Source of the DNA: Eucalyptus grandis
Taxonomy: Eukaryota; Streptophyta; Magnoliopsida; Myrtales; Myrtaceae
Length of the DNA stretch: 64,000 nucleotides
Reading direction: 5' to 3'
Assembly: GCF_016545825.1 (NCBI RefSeq)
Contig: NC_052618.1
Location: 50,356,331 to 50,420,330, forward strand
Shown here: positions 10,651 through 23,723 of the stretch, piece after piece
Layout: each line of letters starts with the position of its first letter
Position numbering within the stretch: the first letter of the stretch is position 1
Notes under the pieces: model-generated
The model's input: only the letters and a program-made list of their open reading frames with translations
Database searches by the model: none
Told to the model about the DNA's origin: nothing
Translations under genes and position numbers: made by a program

Positions 10651-13600
10651 CTAACCAAACTTAAATCCACCGGATGGCATGGGAGGCAGATTATTCCCTC
10701 CAAATTGCATATCTGGTTGAGGGGCATCACCTGGTGGCATCGCATCGTCATCTTCTTCCAACCAGTATGCTTCGAGAATCTTTACTGCCTTCTCATAAAT
10801 CTCATTGTTGTCATGAGACTGTAAGCTCTCGATTTTCTCCAAGCCCTCCACATCTTCAACCATCTGAGCATAGACATTTACATCACCAGTGTTGCCAAGA
10901 TTTTTCTCAGCTTCTCCTACCTTCAAGATATTCTCCAAACCCTCTAGACAAACTGTCACAATCCTTGGATCAGGGCAGATGAGAAGATCACATAAAGGCT
11001 TGACACATCCTTGATTTACTAGGAACCTAACAGCACAGAAGATGAAGCCGCAAGTTGAGAAACATTATTGGTGTACCCTGTATCAACATTATAAAAGATT
11101 ACGTACTTGATTTGTTCATGAGAACCGCCAGATGTGGCATTTGAGATTGCCCATGCAGCCTCCTTCTTTATATCGAATTCAGCATTTTGAAGTAGTTGTA
11201 CCATTGGACCAATAATATCAGCCTCAACGACAGCCTATAATATCCATACACATGTTACTCAACAGCATATCAAAGATCAAATATCCTATAATGTATATCA
11301 AGATTTAAAGAACAAATTAGAGAGTGTGGGTTACTACAGCTAAAAAATTGAACAAAGCGAGATGACCCATATAGGAAAGTATCTGTGTGGATCTGACCTG
11401 TATCTGTTCCTTATTACCAGCTGTAATATTCGAGATTGTCCAGCAAGCTTCTTTCTTGATGCTCTTCTTATAATTACCAGTCAACAGGTTCAGAAGGCAG
11501 GGGAGTGCTTGATGCTCAATGACACACTAAGCGAACCAGAAATTAAAGGAGATTTAAGCAGTTGCTGATATTTGTGAGTAACCAAACTAGACATTACTTA
11601 TGATTCCATTACCTGGGTTTGCAGATCATCTCCAGTGACGATATTTCCAACCGTGCGGAGGGCAGGAATCAACACAGATGGAGATGGGTGACTTGTACAA
11701 TGAAAATCAAAAGTTCAGTATTTCAAACATCAAAAAATAATGAAGAATGACCGTGGATCAGAATAGTTCCATGCAATATACTGCATGAGAAAGTTAAGAC
11801 GGCTTACAGCAGTAGTTCCACAAGACGAGGACATACACCGGCTTCAATCACGGCTTGAATTTTATCATTTGTGCCATCAGAAAGGTATGATAGAGCCCAA
11901 CAAGCATCCGTCAAAACCTCTTCATCAGTTGAATGGATAAGATGTGCAAGGGCTGGAAGTGCAGGCTTAACCTATCGGAATATAGAGAGAAGATCACCAA
12001 CAGCTTCAGAAGACAACACAATATGGAGGACTTTTTCTGTTAAAAGCTGAACCAAACTACAAAGTGAAAATTTGTTTCCCTAAAAGCAACTTCACGTGAG
12101 GATTAAGGTATAGCATCATATCCGAAGAAAAGCTTCCTCAGGTTCACAATTACTGTAGATACATTTTGAAGTTCAATAGGGTAACTAGACTCTAAGATCC
12201 TTCTGCAACTACATAAAAGATAACCATTTCAGAAAATAACTTTTCCTCATGACCTCTTATGCAATTATCAGAGAGTTAACATACAAAATCTACAAAAATA
12301 TGTAAAAAGTACCATTGTCCATGAAAGAACAATCTCTAATGGCCCAACAATAAACAATTAGCAATAATCCCTAGACTTTAAAGGGATGTACTGAAACCAA
12401 CCTGCTCAAAAAGTGGCTGGGGCTTCCCTCTACAGAAGTTCGAAAGCGTCCAGGTGGCATTCCTCAGCATAGAAAGCTTTGCATGCTCATTCAATTGTGC
12501 CAGCAATGGATGCAAGGCACCATTTAAAAGTACCAGGTCGCGGCATTTGGGAGAATCACCGGCAACATTTCCTAGAGCCCAAACAGCCTAGGCATGGAAA
12601 TGAAAAGGAAGGGATTATCAATGGCAATCACATGCAACTTCATCATACTCTCTCTCCCATAGCCAATTAGCAATATCATAAGATGCAAAGTGACTGACAA
12701 AGATACGGTATGGGTAAAGAGAAAACGAGAACGCCATATCTAAAATCTTCTGCCATGTACGCACCTGCTCACGCACATCATCACTAGGAGAACGAAGAAG
12801 TTTCACGAATATAGGAACAGCTCCATGATCAATTACCACCTTAGTATTCTCAGATGTACCAGAAGCAATGTTGGTCAGTGCCCAAGCTGCTTCGAACTAA
12901 GGGTATTCCCAATCACACCAAAAGTAGCTTTATGGTCACAACTTGTACAAACGCAGTGTCAGTATATAGAAATAAAGAATATTACACATAGTACCTGAAG
13001 TTGAGGGAAGTCCTCCTTCATGAGAAACTCGACAAAGCGAGGAACAACACCTGATTGAATCACCTCCTCAATAGGCGGGCTGCGTTCTGGCCATTGACAT
13101 ATTGTTCTTAACGTATTGTAAGAAATATAAAAATGAGATTACCTACAGTTTCAAAAGCTTTGGACGCAGGTTTTGCAGCAAAGTAAAAGGCTCAGATGAA
13201 AGAAGAGAAAATGTCACCTATTGAAAGTAGCTTTCTAAACTGCGTGGTTGCGTCAACTTGCAAAGATTTATCATTGCTCAATACAGCAGCCACCATGCTA
13301 GGTAGATTTTCCAACTGAAGAGAAACAGAAAAGAACCAAGCATGATTAAACTGGTCTCAAGTAAAGTAAAAAACAATCATATGTGATAAAAAGAAATATC
13401 GTCAAATCATCTCATGTTATCGTGCTTGGAAAAAATTAGCACACCGTCTTCAATATGCGTCATCAACAAATCAATACGGAAAACACAAGACCAGATGCCA
13501 ATGAAATGAACAAACACACAACGACACAATGAAAGAGCTGTTGGATATCCCGTTAACAAGGCCCTCTCCAACCTGCACATTTGTATTGCACTCTGGTCGT

Positions 13601-14351
13601 AGATTGCATCAAGTTGAGAGAACACTTCTCGAACCCGTAAGGCATAGAGCTTCGGCTATCAGTTGTATAAGTACTTTTTCCACCCATCTTATTACAAATA
13701 TATGGATTGCAGGGCTGAAAACTCAGAAGCGACATAATTTACTTACCCATTAACTCGGCATGGAACCTAAGCTCACGGAGAAGCTAAGTACCAAACAAAG
13801 CTAAATTCATATAGGTGATCTGTGATCTACAAAGATTTACCGACCAATTCAAACCCTAGACTAAAAGAAACCGCCGAATTCAGCTCCATAGGAGCTCCAA
13901 GAGGGATAGATAAGCTCTACTTCCAAGTGTAGCTCAGACACTGACATGTTCCGAGACAGAGCACCTCAATTTTAGCCAGAACCGTCACTAATCACAGATC
14001 GATCGACATCGCCACCTACTCAGCTAATACTCCAACAATCATCAGGGGGCCAAAAATGCCACCGCATCGGAGTCGGCAAAAAGCACGTAAAGCGAACCAA
14101 ACGAGCACGCCATCAATCGAACACGCGACGCGAGTGCGCACCTTCTTCTCGACGGCGGAGGAGTGGAGCGAGGGCGAGGCCTGCGGCGCCTGGAGCCCCT
14201 CGCGTCGCTTCTTCAGCAGGCTCTCCTCCCGGCGGCTCTTCCGGATCTCCACCATGTTGTCCTCCCGCCGCCGCCGCCCCTCGTCGGCGTCGACCGCCAC
14301 CTTGTAGCGGTTCCGGCGGACCTCCGTCCTCGCGTTGGGCCGCAGCGACAT
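10651..14351 (-). CDS. IMPA: Importin subunit alpha (nuclear import receptor)
   Basis: Ten minus-strand exons with consistent phases: 14142-14351, 13218-13314, 12995-13086, 12765-12896, 12402-12587, 11808-11971, 11613-11691, 11398-11526, 11107-11234 and 10651-11026. Together they encode 530 aa, the usual plant length. The N-terminal importin-beta-binding domain is present ([33 protein letters not shown]). Armadillo repeats follow ([99 protein letters not shown]). The C-terminus is acidic, ending SGGFKFG. Known role: binds classical nuclear localisation signals on cargo and bridges to importin beta. The Trp and Asn ladder that lines the cargo groove is intact. No frameshift or stop is seen. 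Confidence 0.96.
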
Positions 14352-17285
14352 GGCTCGAAGGGGAAAAACCCCCGGCGGGCGGGAGGGAGGGACGGACGGA
14401 GGGACGGGCGGAGGATCGTCGGCGGCGAGGCGCCCCGAGGGATCGGAAACCCTATCGGCGACCGGAAAATCGAGCGGGACGGCGACGGAATCTTCTACCG
14501 ATTGCAAGGCCAAAAGCGAAGCGACAGCAACGTAGAGGAAAGAAGGAAGGAAGGAAGGAGGGAAGAGGGTTTGAGCGAGAGTGATTATTGATTTCGCAAG
14601 AAAAGAATAGAGAGAGAAAGAGAGGAGGTGTCGTGCCGTGTCGCTCCAAACTGTTGAAGGAAAATGGGCACGAATGTTGGGTATATTGCGAAATTGCCCC
14701 CCTCCGGGGTTTGAATTTTGAGGTGAGGGAAAGGTTGTTATTGTCAATTTCTTTTTCAGCGATTTTTAATTGGCTGACGGGGTTTTTAATTCGGGGTCAT
14801 GAGTAGACTTATCAAAAGATGAGGGTCGGGTCGGGTCGGGTTTGAATAAGTTGGAAAGAAATCATTTTATGCGGTACGACTTTAGTGATCCGTACACAGC
14901 TTGATTTCTTAATTGGCGCCCAACTTAATTTAGATTTCAATTATTAGCTAATTTTCTTAATCGTTAAGGTTCAGTTTTTTTAAGTGAGAATATGTGTACT
15001 ATTAAAGTTGGATGGTTGAGATGTGTTGTATCTTTGTGTTCATTGTTTAACTTTATCCTTTTTCTCTTTGGTCTTCTTCCCCAAGACACCGAGGCTGAGG
15101 AAATTAGAGAAAGAATGTAAGTGCCGATGCCAAAAAGCTTTAGAACTGATCTCCTTAATGCCCCCGACCATTGTTGTCAAGAGCTCTCACTATTCTGCCT
15201 TCCCACTCGACTTATCTGGTGCCTCTCAATCCATCTCTCTATGCTAAGGTCGCAACTCATCGCTACACGAAAATCATGACCGGCAAATCTATGCCAAGGT
15301 CCCTCACCTCATGCGACCTCGAATCTATGGTCACCTTAGGCCAATGGCTTGCATAGCTCCGGTGGTGTTTTTGTCACCTTCTTTTTGTTCGATTTCAGAG
15401 TCACAGAGAAAGGACACAATCGTGGAGGTTGTGACCTCTGTCGTTTCCCTTTGGCGGTGATCGTCGATTGGCTGATGTGGCCTAGGTCTGTGGTCACGCA
15501 ATGCTGACCACCCCATGGCTGCGATGCTTGGACTGTGAATTACTATTTGTGTAGCAACCTAAGCGAATATGCGTGGCTCGATCCTACTCATCCAATTTGG
15601 AGTGCCAATAGGCAAACTGCCCACAAATGGGCCAAAATGGTCTTTTTCTATAAACCCATTAAGGCCCATTTTGATTAAACTTTAATTTTCTAGACCCATT
15701 TGTCATCTAACGTTTAAATGTTTAAACGATCCATATACAATCCCATCTTGACACCTCTAGCCCATGGTGAGCGCAGCTAATCTCTCTCTTCGAGATATGA
15801 AATTTCGATGACGAAATATTGGGGGTAATTCTCCTATGTTCGTGTTAGTTGTCTGAAAATTCATAGATGATAGAAATGATGGATCAATAATGTAATTAGC
15901 ACGTATAAATTACAGGTTACTCAAATATGTCTATTTCAAATTTAATCCTTTTAATGAGGTAATTGTTTTGACGAGGGCATTATTTTCAAATTAAGTATTG
16001 CATATTTAGATAAATTTTTAGATATTATCTGCAAAGCAAAACCTAGATGCCTCAAAGAAACGTTTTATGAGCGCATTTAGACATAAAACTGTTGGGGTAA
16101 GTAGAATGTAAACATATAATTTTTATCGAATTTATTGCTTAACTTAGAGGTTCAAAGCATGTCGTCATTCAACAATTACATCCTATTTGTTTAAGCAATA
16201 GTTACCCGTTGATTAACGCAATGGGGAACAAGTACTTTTTTGTCACGATATGGTAAAGAATTATTAAAATTGGGGAGGACAAAAATGGAATTCCCTCATA
16301 TTTAAGGATATATCTTATCGCGATTTTGTCATAATGAGTAAATTTTACGATTTTGTCCTAATGGGTAAATTTTATGTATGACAACTTATTTGGTATGATC
16401 AAATGATATGGTATATAAGTTATGTCCAGAACGCTTCAAGGTATTATGAGTAGAGTCATTAAACGGATGGGTTGGGTTGAATTCGTCTTGGGTTGAAAAT
16501 GATCCAATCTAAATCAACACATTTATACATAAAATCCTACCCACATTACTAAAACACGTAAATGTTTAAAAACAAAACCTTTATGTTATTCCTATAATGT
16601 TTGAGTGATATATATGTTTTAGTAGTTTTATAAGTTTTAAATAAGATTTTGACTTGTTTGTGATGCAAATTTTTCAAGTTTCACAATATAATATCTGACA
16701 AGTCAATAAATAATGGCACGTAAAATCGTATATTAATTTTTATGATTTTCTAAAGCTTAATAGATCATAAATCTTGCTTATCGCACGCCAAAGAGCTTTA
16801 CGATGTTTTCATCATTTTCGAAGGATGCCTAGGCGACATGAACGAAAGCTCCAACGTGATTTTACGTTGAGGTTGTTCTCACTTTTTTTAACAACCTTTG
16901 GTCTTGTAGCTTCTAAATGGAAACGAGAGATGTCGACAACTTCATTCTTCTGGTACCAAACTACCAAGGAAGCATTTTCATAGTATAAACTCACGTACTT
17001 TGGACCTAAGCATGTCCTTAAATGACAATTAGAGGAGGCCCCATTTACAGGGGTTTAACTGGGATTATGGGATAAAGTCCCTATTGAGCTTCCCGCCGAT
17101 CCCTTAAAATTGACCTTCAAAGATACTAAACCTCGCCAAAGACTTTATTTGCCTTGACAATAGAGGAGGTGGATATAGTAAGCTCTGAAATTGACCTTCA
17201 CCCGAAAATAGCGCCAAGTTTGTTGTGGCGAGTGAAGTAGCTATGACTCAACGTGGCATTGTGTAATCAATGTAGAATTTGGACG
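14352..17285. other. Importin-alpha promoter and AT-rich intergenic DNA
   Basis: The 250 bases upstream of the importin-alpha ATG are GC-rich, followed by GAAGGAAGG and GAGA runs, fitting a 5' UTR. A short GGGTC repeat lies near 14826-14840. The rest is AT-rich without recognisable genes. A gene-free stretch with many TAAAT/TTTAA words spans about 15800-16800. Confidence 0.45.
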
Positions 17286-17880
17286 AGGAAAATTACCAAA
17301 AAAGTTATAAAATTATTATATTTGTATCAATTTAATTATAAACTTTTCAATTATACTCATTTAATTTTAATTTTTCTTTTTACATTTTGCAAATTACTTA
17401 TTATCAATTTTAATTGTAAATCATTAACATGGACAACTACTATCAAACGTGGTAAGACTGAGATGATGTAAACAATTTTATAAAAAAAATCATTTTCCTT
17501 TCCTTTTTTTTTCTAAACCCCAATAAGCTCCGACCTACCCTTGCCAGTCATTGGGCGAGGTCCACAAGGCCCTCGGTAGCTGCGACCCTTGCCTAGTGAC
17601 TAGCAAGGGTTGTTGGCTTCGCATGTGATTGGTGAGGGTTAGCTAGTAACCCTCCCCAAACCTCTTAGAAAGAAAAAGAAAAAGGAAAAATATAAAAAAA
17701 TATTTATTAAAAAATTATTCACATTAAGATTGACCGTTTCATGTGACACCGACGACGGCGTCCATGTTAGTAATTTTTGTAAAAATCAGCTAGATGAACT
17801 TAATTGACGAAATATGAAAAAGTTAAAAAAATAATAAGTATAAATGTAATCAATTCAGGAAATTTTTGGTAATTTTCTCC
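17286..17880. mobile_element. Long-TIR non-autonomous DNA transposon (MULE-like)
   Basis: The ends form an inverted repeat: left GGAAAATTACCAAAAAAG, right (reverse complement) GGAGAAAATTACCAAAAA, continuing as AT-rich arms. The core near 17520-17660 is GC-rich (GGGCGAGG, CCCTTGCC, GGTGAGGG words). Flanks AATTTGGACG and AATTCGGTTG are similar and could be a decayed 9-10 bp duplication. No transposase is present. Confidence 0.6.
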
Positions 17881-18378
17881 AATTCGGTTGGTAATACCCA
17901 CTGTAGTTCTCATGCTACTCCCTCGTACCCTTATTCATAATAATTTGAAAAGAAGAAGGAAAGAGATAAATGGAGGAGCTCGTTCGGACTTCCGAAAGCT
18001 CGAGGCTTGGGCTAGATCTAGAAATTCATGTGCCCAACTCCCACCTCAACTCATTCGAATCAAAACTAAATTCCAAATTTCTCAGAGGCCCAAGCACCAT
18101 AAGATGAAAACTTCATGACCGGGGCCGGACCAAATCGTGATGGACCAACTTCATATTCTTAGAACGATGGTAGGCCCTCTCAAGCACCTCGGATCGAGAA
18201 GCCATCGGCCGCTCTCCTTCGAAGCACGACGTTGCCGTCCATCGACGCACCGGGCGACCGGTTTTGGCCAGAGCGGAACTTCACAGTTCGAAATTCAGCA
18301 AGTGGGATTCTCTCGCTCGGACCGCTCTTATAGTCTTATGCAAGCATTTTCAGCTTTGCTTGCAATCTCACAAAGTCT

Positions 18379-18405
18379 ACTCTCTCTCTCTCTCTCTCTC
18401 TCTCC
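18379..18405. repeat. (CT)n microsatellite
   Basis: About 13 CT units in an otherwise unremarkable gene-free stretch. Confidence 0.92.
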
Positions 18406-18662
18406 GACATGTGAAAATTGACCGTAAAATGAGTGCCGCGTTGGGAAGAATTTTGACACAGGTGCAAGTTCGGAATTCCAACATGTGATTCCAACATGCA
18501 TCCAACATGCACATGATTAATTTAAAAATTTTCTATAAGTGAAGGGTCAAAATGGAAATATATAAAGAAAATAAAAATAATAAAAATCATAAATAGGGAA
18601 AGAAGAAAAAACTAATACTCTCTTCTCTTTTAACTCTCACATGACGTGATACATAATTCACT

Positions 18663-18754
18663 CACAAGTTTGTTTTTTCTCTTTTCTTCCGACATACTCT
18701 AATATTCACAAGTTTGTTTTTTCTCTTTTTTTTCCGATATACTCTAATATGCAA
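18663..18754. repeat. Two-copy tandem repeat, unit about 48 bp
   Basis: Both copies read CACAAGTTTGTTTTTTCTC, a T/C run, then TCCGA(C/T)ATACTCTAATAT. They differ by a T insertion and one substitution. Confidence 0.85.
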
Positions 18755-20032
18755 GTCCAGAATATGAATTGCTATTTATTTTTTCCTCTATTGGAATGGA
18801 GTTGAATTTATTAACAAATGGTGGATTAATGTTTTTTATTTATTCATTTTAGGTTTTTATTATTATTTATTTATTTGTGAAATTAATCATAAATGATAAT
18901 TTATCATGTATATATAAAAATATACATTTAATATACAATGCATACCAACGTATCGGAATTTTCTATTTTTTTACAAACGATATGTCGGCAAATCATGTTA
19001 TATCGCTTGTCTCGTATCGATATCGATGCTACTTAGACTAAAAGGTCTAGAGTTCAATCGACAAAAGGAATAGAGTTGGTCATAGGTCATCAGGTGATTA
19101 ATCTATCGGTACAATAATAATCCTACATGGCTAGGCATATTTTTAGTCTATGTTGGGTACATATGATAAGTATTATGTTTCTGAGCGGATCTATTTTTCT
19201 ATCTCTAGAAATATTTAGAACAATAATTCGTTTGGTGATGGAATTTCATTTTTTTTTTAAACAAGTCTAATAGTATTGAAATAGGTTTGGAATAAAAACA
19301 AAAAGTACAAATGTTCTACTAAAAATAAAAAAAATCAAAACTCTTTTCATCATTTGTCCTTGTTACTAACTAGCCGTCCAAATTTTATGGTATTATTAAT
19401 CGTGTATTATTGCTTGGCCTTTCTACATTATCGAATTGTTCACAAGTCACGCGGTAGCTTCCCCGTCGCTGTCGAGTGCTCGTGGAGAGACTGATTGAAA
19501 ATTCGAAAGGGTCGCTGCTCGCTGGAAAAGAAATGTTAAAAAATAAGGCTTGTAAAACGTACGACTCCGCAACGACGGAAAAAAACAAAAAAGGGACATC
19601 AACTTTACCCAAAAAGTCAGGCAGATTGCGATTATAATACAGAAAAAGAAAAAGAGGGAGAGGGAAAAGAAAAGAAGAGAAAAAGTAGGGAAGTGGGGGA
19701 GAAAAAGGGAACTAGAAGCCTCTCTCAAGTGAAGTGACCATCTCGTGGAGGTGGACCACTCTTTATCGTCCGATTTTTTCTTACCTCACCAAGGCAAGAA
19801 AAGCCAGCCATGTTCGCCAAAATTGGGGTGGGGGAGGGAGGGAGAGGATAATTATAAAAAAAAAAAAAAATTGTCTGGCAAAAATAGATTTGATCAAATG
19901 GTATTTTAGAGAAACGTATTTTGGAGAAATTAATTTCATTTTTTTTGCCATGTTCAACTATATTTTGTGATTTTTTTCATAAAATCCAACAGACTACTTA
20001 AATGTGTTTCACTCAAAGGACTCTAATTAGTA

Positions 20033-20225
20033 TTTTTTTTTTTTTGGTTAGTCATACTCTAACACTTATTCTCTACTTTTGTCCTACCTCATCAGAAACA
20101 GTCGAAATCTATTCCTAAAATGAAATCTTCCTCACCCCACGCCCCGAGAAAGTTTGATTTGAACCTCCACTTCCTCCTTCCAAGGATGGAAAACACACTG
20201 CAAGCAAACCCCTAACCTGTTCGAA
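20033..20225 (-). mobile_element. Second tRNA-derived SINE family, copy 1
   Basis: On the minus strand it has a pol III B-box-like AGGTTCAAATCAAAC and ends in an A tract (T run at 20033-20045 on +). A related copy lies at about 34775-34985, sharing TACTCTA, CTTATTCTCTAC/CTTACTCTCAGAC, CCACCCC and TTTGAACC blocks. No target-site duplication could be confirmed. Confidence 0.55.
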
Positions 20226-20509
20226 TCGCAGTATTTTAATGGGATAAAATATTAGAAGCATAAAAATTTCCTACAATGCTCACTTTAACATCTCTTTGAA
20301 AAAAACGATCACTTAAGTATTAATTTTAATTTGACTCACTTGAAATCTAATGTGGCAATTTTTTTAATTAATTTACTTGATCCACATGACTTGCCGACGT
20401 GCCCAATTGATAGTGATATAATGTCTTTTACATGTTTGCTCTAAAGATAAAAACTAACTCGACGGCCATGACTTGAGCTTGTTTGCCATTTTTTTTCCCA
20501 AATTAACAA

Positions 20510-20970
20510 TTTGGGCCTGAATCAAGGGCGAGGAAGCAAATCAAGCACTGAATCATGTTCTTCACGGTGTAACCTAGGACTAGAGGATAATTATTGGTAT
20601 CCTCGATTGTGAGCCCCAATTTGTGAAGAAAGTCAATTCGTTTCTTCTTGAGCTCGCTTGCCAGTTTTTCCCCAGTTGACAATTTGGAAATACATCAAGG
20701 CAATAGAAGCAAATCAAGCACTGAAATCACGTTCTTCACGGTGCAACCTAGGACTAAAGGATTATCACTGATGTCCTCAATCGTGAGCCCCAATTTGTAA
20801 AGAAAATCAATTTGCACCTTCACGACCTTGATCGTGATTGGCGGCTCTAGTCGGTCAAGCTCGTCAGGTACAATCCAAATCCCTTGAAGGAACTTATAAA
20901 TCCTAGCACGATTCTCCATCCTCTCTCTCTTCAATTCCGCCGAGCTAGGATAGATATACAGGTACAACGA
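20510..20970 (-). pseudogene. mTERF-family fragments, tandemly repeated
   Basis: The minus strand at 20695-20967 encodes IVPDELDRLEPPIT, FLYKLGLTIEDI and NPLVLGCTVKNVISVLDLL, a strong match to the N-terminal mTERF-repeat region of plant mitochondrial transcription termination factors (organellar gene-expression proteins). A second, shorter copy of the LGLTIEDI-VLGC part lies at about 20530-20660, separated by a linker (CTTGAGCTCGCTTGCCAGTTTTTCCCC). No full-length gene is present: the frame ends after one repeat in both. These are retained or duplicated exon fragments, so probably pseudogenic. Confidence 0.65.
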
Positions 20971-20984
20971 GGAGTCCCCATCCG

Positions 20985-22067
20985 TTCAAGAGTCGTAGTA
21001 TCTTCGCAAACAGATGTTTGACTGCCACGAGAGCTTTGAACGAAAGAGAGTGAAAAAAGAACAAGAGATTTTCCCTAGTGCAACGCCGTTTTGATATTAA
21101 TGGTCACATCATTCACGTGGACTTCTTTTATTTTTATGAAAAAGCCACGGAGATTTAACATTTAATTCAAAAAGTTGCATAATATTTTTTCGCAAGAATT
21201 TATCGTTGAAAGTAATGATCCCTATTTTTCCTTCCCTATTTTTCCTCAATTTACCACTAACGTTAGCGTTGAAGTAAATATCATACTAAACTTCTGATAC
21301 TTTTACTATGCTAATTTTAATCTTTCCACTATATGTTCCACAAAATATCTCGACACGCCAATTACGTTCCAAAAAGGGAAAATAGAAAATAATTAAAAAA
21401 GAGGAGGCAGCAGCCCATTGCGCAGGGCCCACTCAAGCGATCTTTTCTGTGTCGATACGTATCGCCCATTGCGCGGCCAGAAAAAAAGCATAATAGTAGA
21501 AATATCTAAAGCCGTAGACCAACACAAAAGATTGCGACCATCATCATCACCATCGAGTGTCAAATCAAAATGGCCAAACGATTCTTACGGCCACCAGCCG
21601 ACCACGGGCCCCTTTGGTCAACTCGTCGATCCATCGAGAGAGCGACGCGTGGTGCCACCCAGTGCCCGCACCTTTCCGTCGACCAAGCATCGCAACAAAA
21701 TATCTTCCCCCTCTCATCCACCACCCTTCAAAAAAGAGAGGGAGAGAGAGAGAGCGAATCACCACATGAAAAAAAGACAAGATTTCACCAAGACAAAAGC
21801 CCGAACATAAATTTCATTACCATTTCCTTAACAATCAAACCGAAATATCCCGACTGTCCGGTCCCCACAAGAGCCCGCCCTAAACCACCCGAACAACCCC
21901 ACCACCACCACCGCCACTACCAAAAATCAGGTCTTTTTAATCAGGGATTAAGGCGTTAAATCAATGTTTCAATGCTAACAGTTAGAGGCGGGTGTTTTGG
22001 AGAGGATTTAGAGCTACATTGATCAGTTGGTGCATTGCGTGCCCTGGGGGAGGAGGGGGGAGCTAAC
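20985..22067. other. Intergenic region 3' of the J-protein gene
   Basis: No gene is supported. Overlapping frames at 21418-21960 are GC- and Pro-rich and differ in all three frames without family signatures. A GAGA tract lies at 21738-21754. The stretch nearest 22067 is presumably the J-protein 3' UTR. Confidence 0.45.
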
Positions 22068-23723
22068 CTAATGGCGAGAGGAACCGCTGCGCCTCGCCGA
22101 GCCTGCCTTCGAAGCGCTCACGCGTGGCTTCTTCGAGGCCACCGTCGGATCGGGCATGTAGTCGAACCCGGCGCTGCCGTCCCCACTGCCACCCACCATA
22201 TCCTGGAACATCCTCTGCAGGTCCTCAAAGCTATTGCCTCCCTGCAACCAGAAAAATATCCAACCCGACGCGTAACTCGTGACAGCGATTCGTATGACTT
22301 TTTTGGACCGTCAGCTTTGAGATCATTGGGAATGCCAAGAGAAACGTGCGGTGCATTGAATCATTACGTAGCACAAATCACGCCCGAATTGACAATTACC
22401 GCACTCGGATAGGAAAGAGAGGGCACAAGCGGAGCGGGAGCGGAGCGATCGGACCTACCTCGTCCTTGATGTTGTTCATCATGGAGATCATCTCTTGCAT
22501 AAAGTCGCAGAAGTCCTGGTTCATGTCGGAAAGGAATTCAGGCCCCAGGACGGGATCATGATGACATCCCAAGAAAAAGAAAAACCCATCATTATTCACC
22601 GGAAAATCAAAGAAAAAGAAAAGAATTTTTCACTTGATAAACAATGGATCTCTTCCATTGTCCTTCCCGAGCACTATCTACCTAGAAAGCATTGAACTTT
22701 AGTACCCATGTGTAACACGACGTCATCCTGCACAACTAGCAACGTATCTAACAAAGGCAATGTTTTTCATGTCGTTGGAGGCAAAACTCCCCATAAAGAA
22801 AGAGAACACAGCAAAAAAAAAAGGCCCTAAAATGACTGGAAAAAATTGGTGAGCTAAGACCGACCTCGTCCTCCTCCTCGAGCGGATCGTAGAGCCCTGC
22901 ATCGTACATCGACCTCTTGCTCTGGTCCGACAGCACTGGCAACACCCGCAAACAGCACCCACAAAAAAAAAAGAATTCTTTTCACCGTATGTATATGTAA
23001 TGTAATCGCGTATCTTGTAGTGCAGAGTTGACTATGCAAGCAGAAATGGGGCGGGGGGATTTACCAGAGTAAGCCTCCTGAATCTGCTGGAACCGCCGCT
23101 TCGCCTCGCCGGCGACCTGCGGGTTCCCCGCCCATTTGTCCGGGTGCCATTTCTTCACAAAACAGGATAAAAGCAGAAATTAAGCGCGGATTCGACTGAA
23201 CCGAGTAGTTCGAGCAATTCATGCATCTCAATCAAAAACGGAATTTCATCAAACAGCTAAGATCGCCTCGGCAACATCTGACAGTCTCAGCTAAGCTAAA
23301 CTCGAACTAACAATTCTCCAAACGAAGAAACTCATCTAATCAGCCACGTCTCTCTAGACAAAAATTCGAGCAGAAATGCGACCGAACAGGGCAGTCCCTG
23401 CACTAAACGAAAAACGCCATCCAAACGAGCAATATCCGACAGAATCTCAGCTTAACCAGCGCCGCATCCGATTCCAGAACAAGCAACTCCGCGAAATCCT
23501 CCAATTGGTCGACAGCTCGACCGCCAGAGGACCCCAAAAAAGATTTTTTTTTGAAAAAACAGAGACAGGGGTCCGAAGATCAAGACGAGACGGAACCGGA
23601 GGGAGAAGTTACCATGGCGAGCTTGCGGTAAGCCGACTTAATGTCGGAGGAGGAGGCGTCCCTGCGAATCCCGAGGACGGCGTAGTAGCAAGATCCGGCG
23701 CCGGATGCTCCCCCCCTGTCCAT
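22068..23723 (-). CDS. J-domain (DnaJ/HSP40-type) co-chaperone, small class C
   Basis: Five minus-strand exons, 23613-23723, 23065-23152, 22865-22935, 22459-22515 and 22068-22241, encode 166 aa. The J domain spans about residues 13-75: [20 protein letters not shown], then KWHPDKW with the HPD tripeptide at 40-42, then [15 protein letters not shown] and [12 protein letters not shown]. An acidic linker EEEDE follows, then [19 protein letters not shown] and [16 protein letters not shown], and a basic tail KKPRVSASK ... RRSGSSRH. It has no G/F region, zinc finger or C-terminal DnaJ domain, so it is a class C J-protein that should stimulate a cytosolic or nuclear Hsp70. The basic tail could be a nuclear signal (inference). 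The Met-rich block and overall length match a conserved plant subfamily. The start is the only ATG compatible with the J domain. Confidence 0.93.

Larger units (their letters stand above)
17881..20030. other. AT-rich intergenic region with simple repeats
   Basis: No gene is seen. It includes a CT microsatellite at about 18379-18405, a tandem duplication of a unit of roughly 48 bp at 18663-18754 (CACAAGTTTGTTTTTTCTC twice) and a TATTTATT-rich patch near 18830-18880. Confidence 0.5.

Noticed and set aside
14016..14747. 243-codon frame covering importin-alpha exon 1
   Set aside because: Only the part from the ATG at 14351 to the donor at 14142 is the exon. The upstream extension is 5' UTR read in frame.
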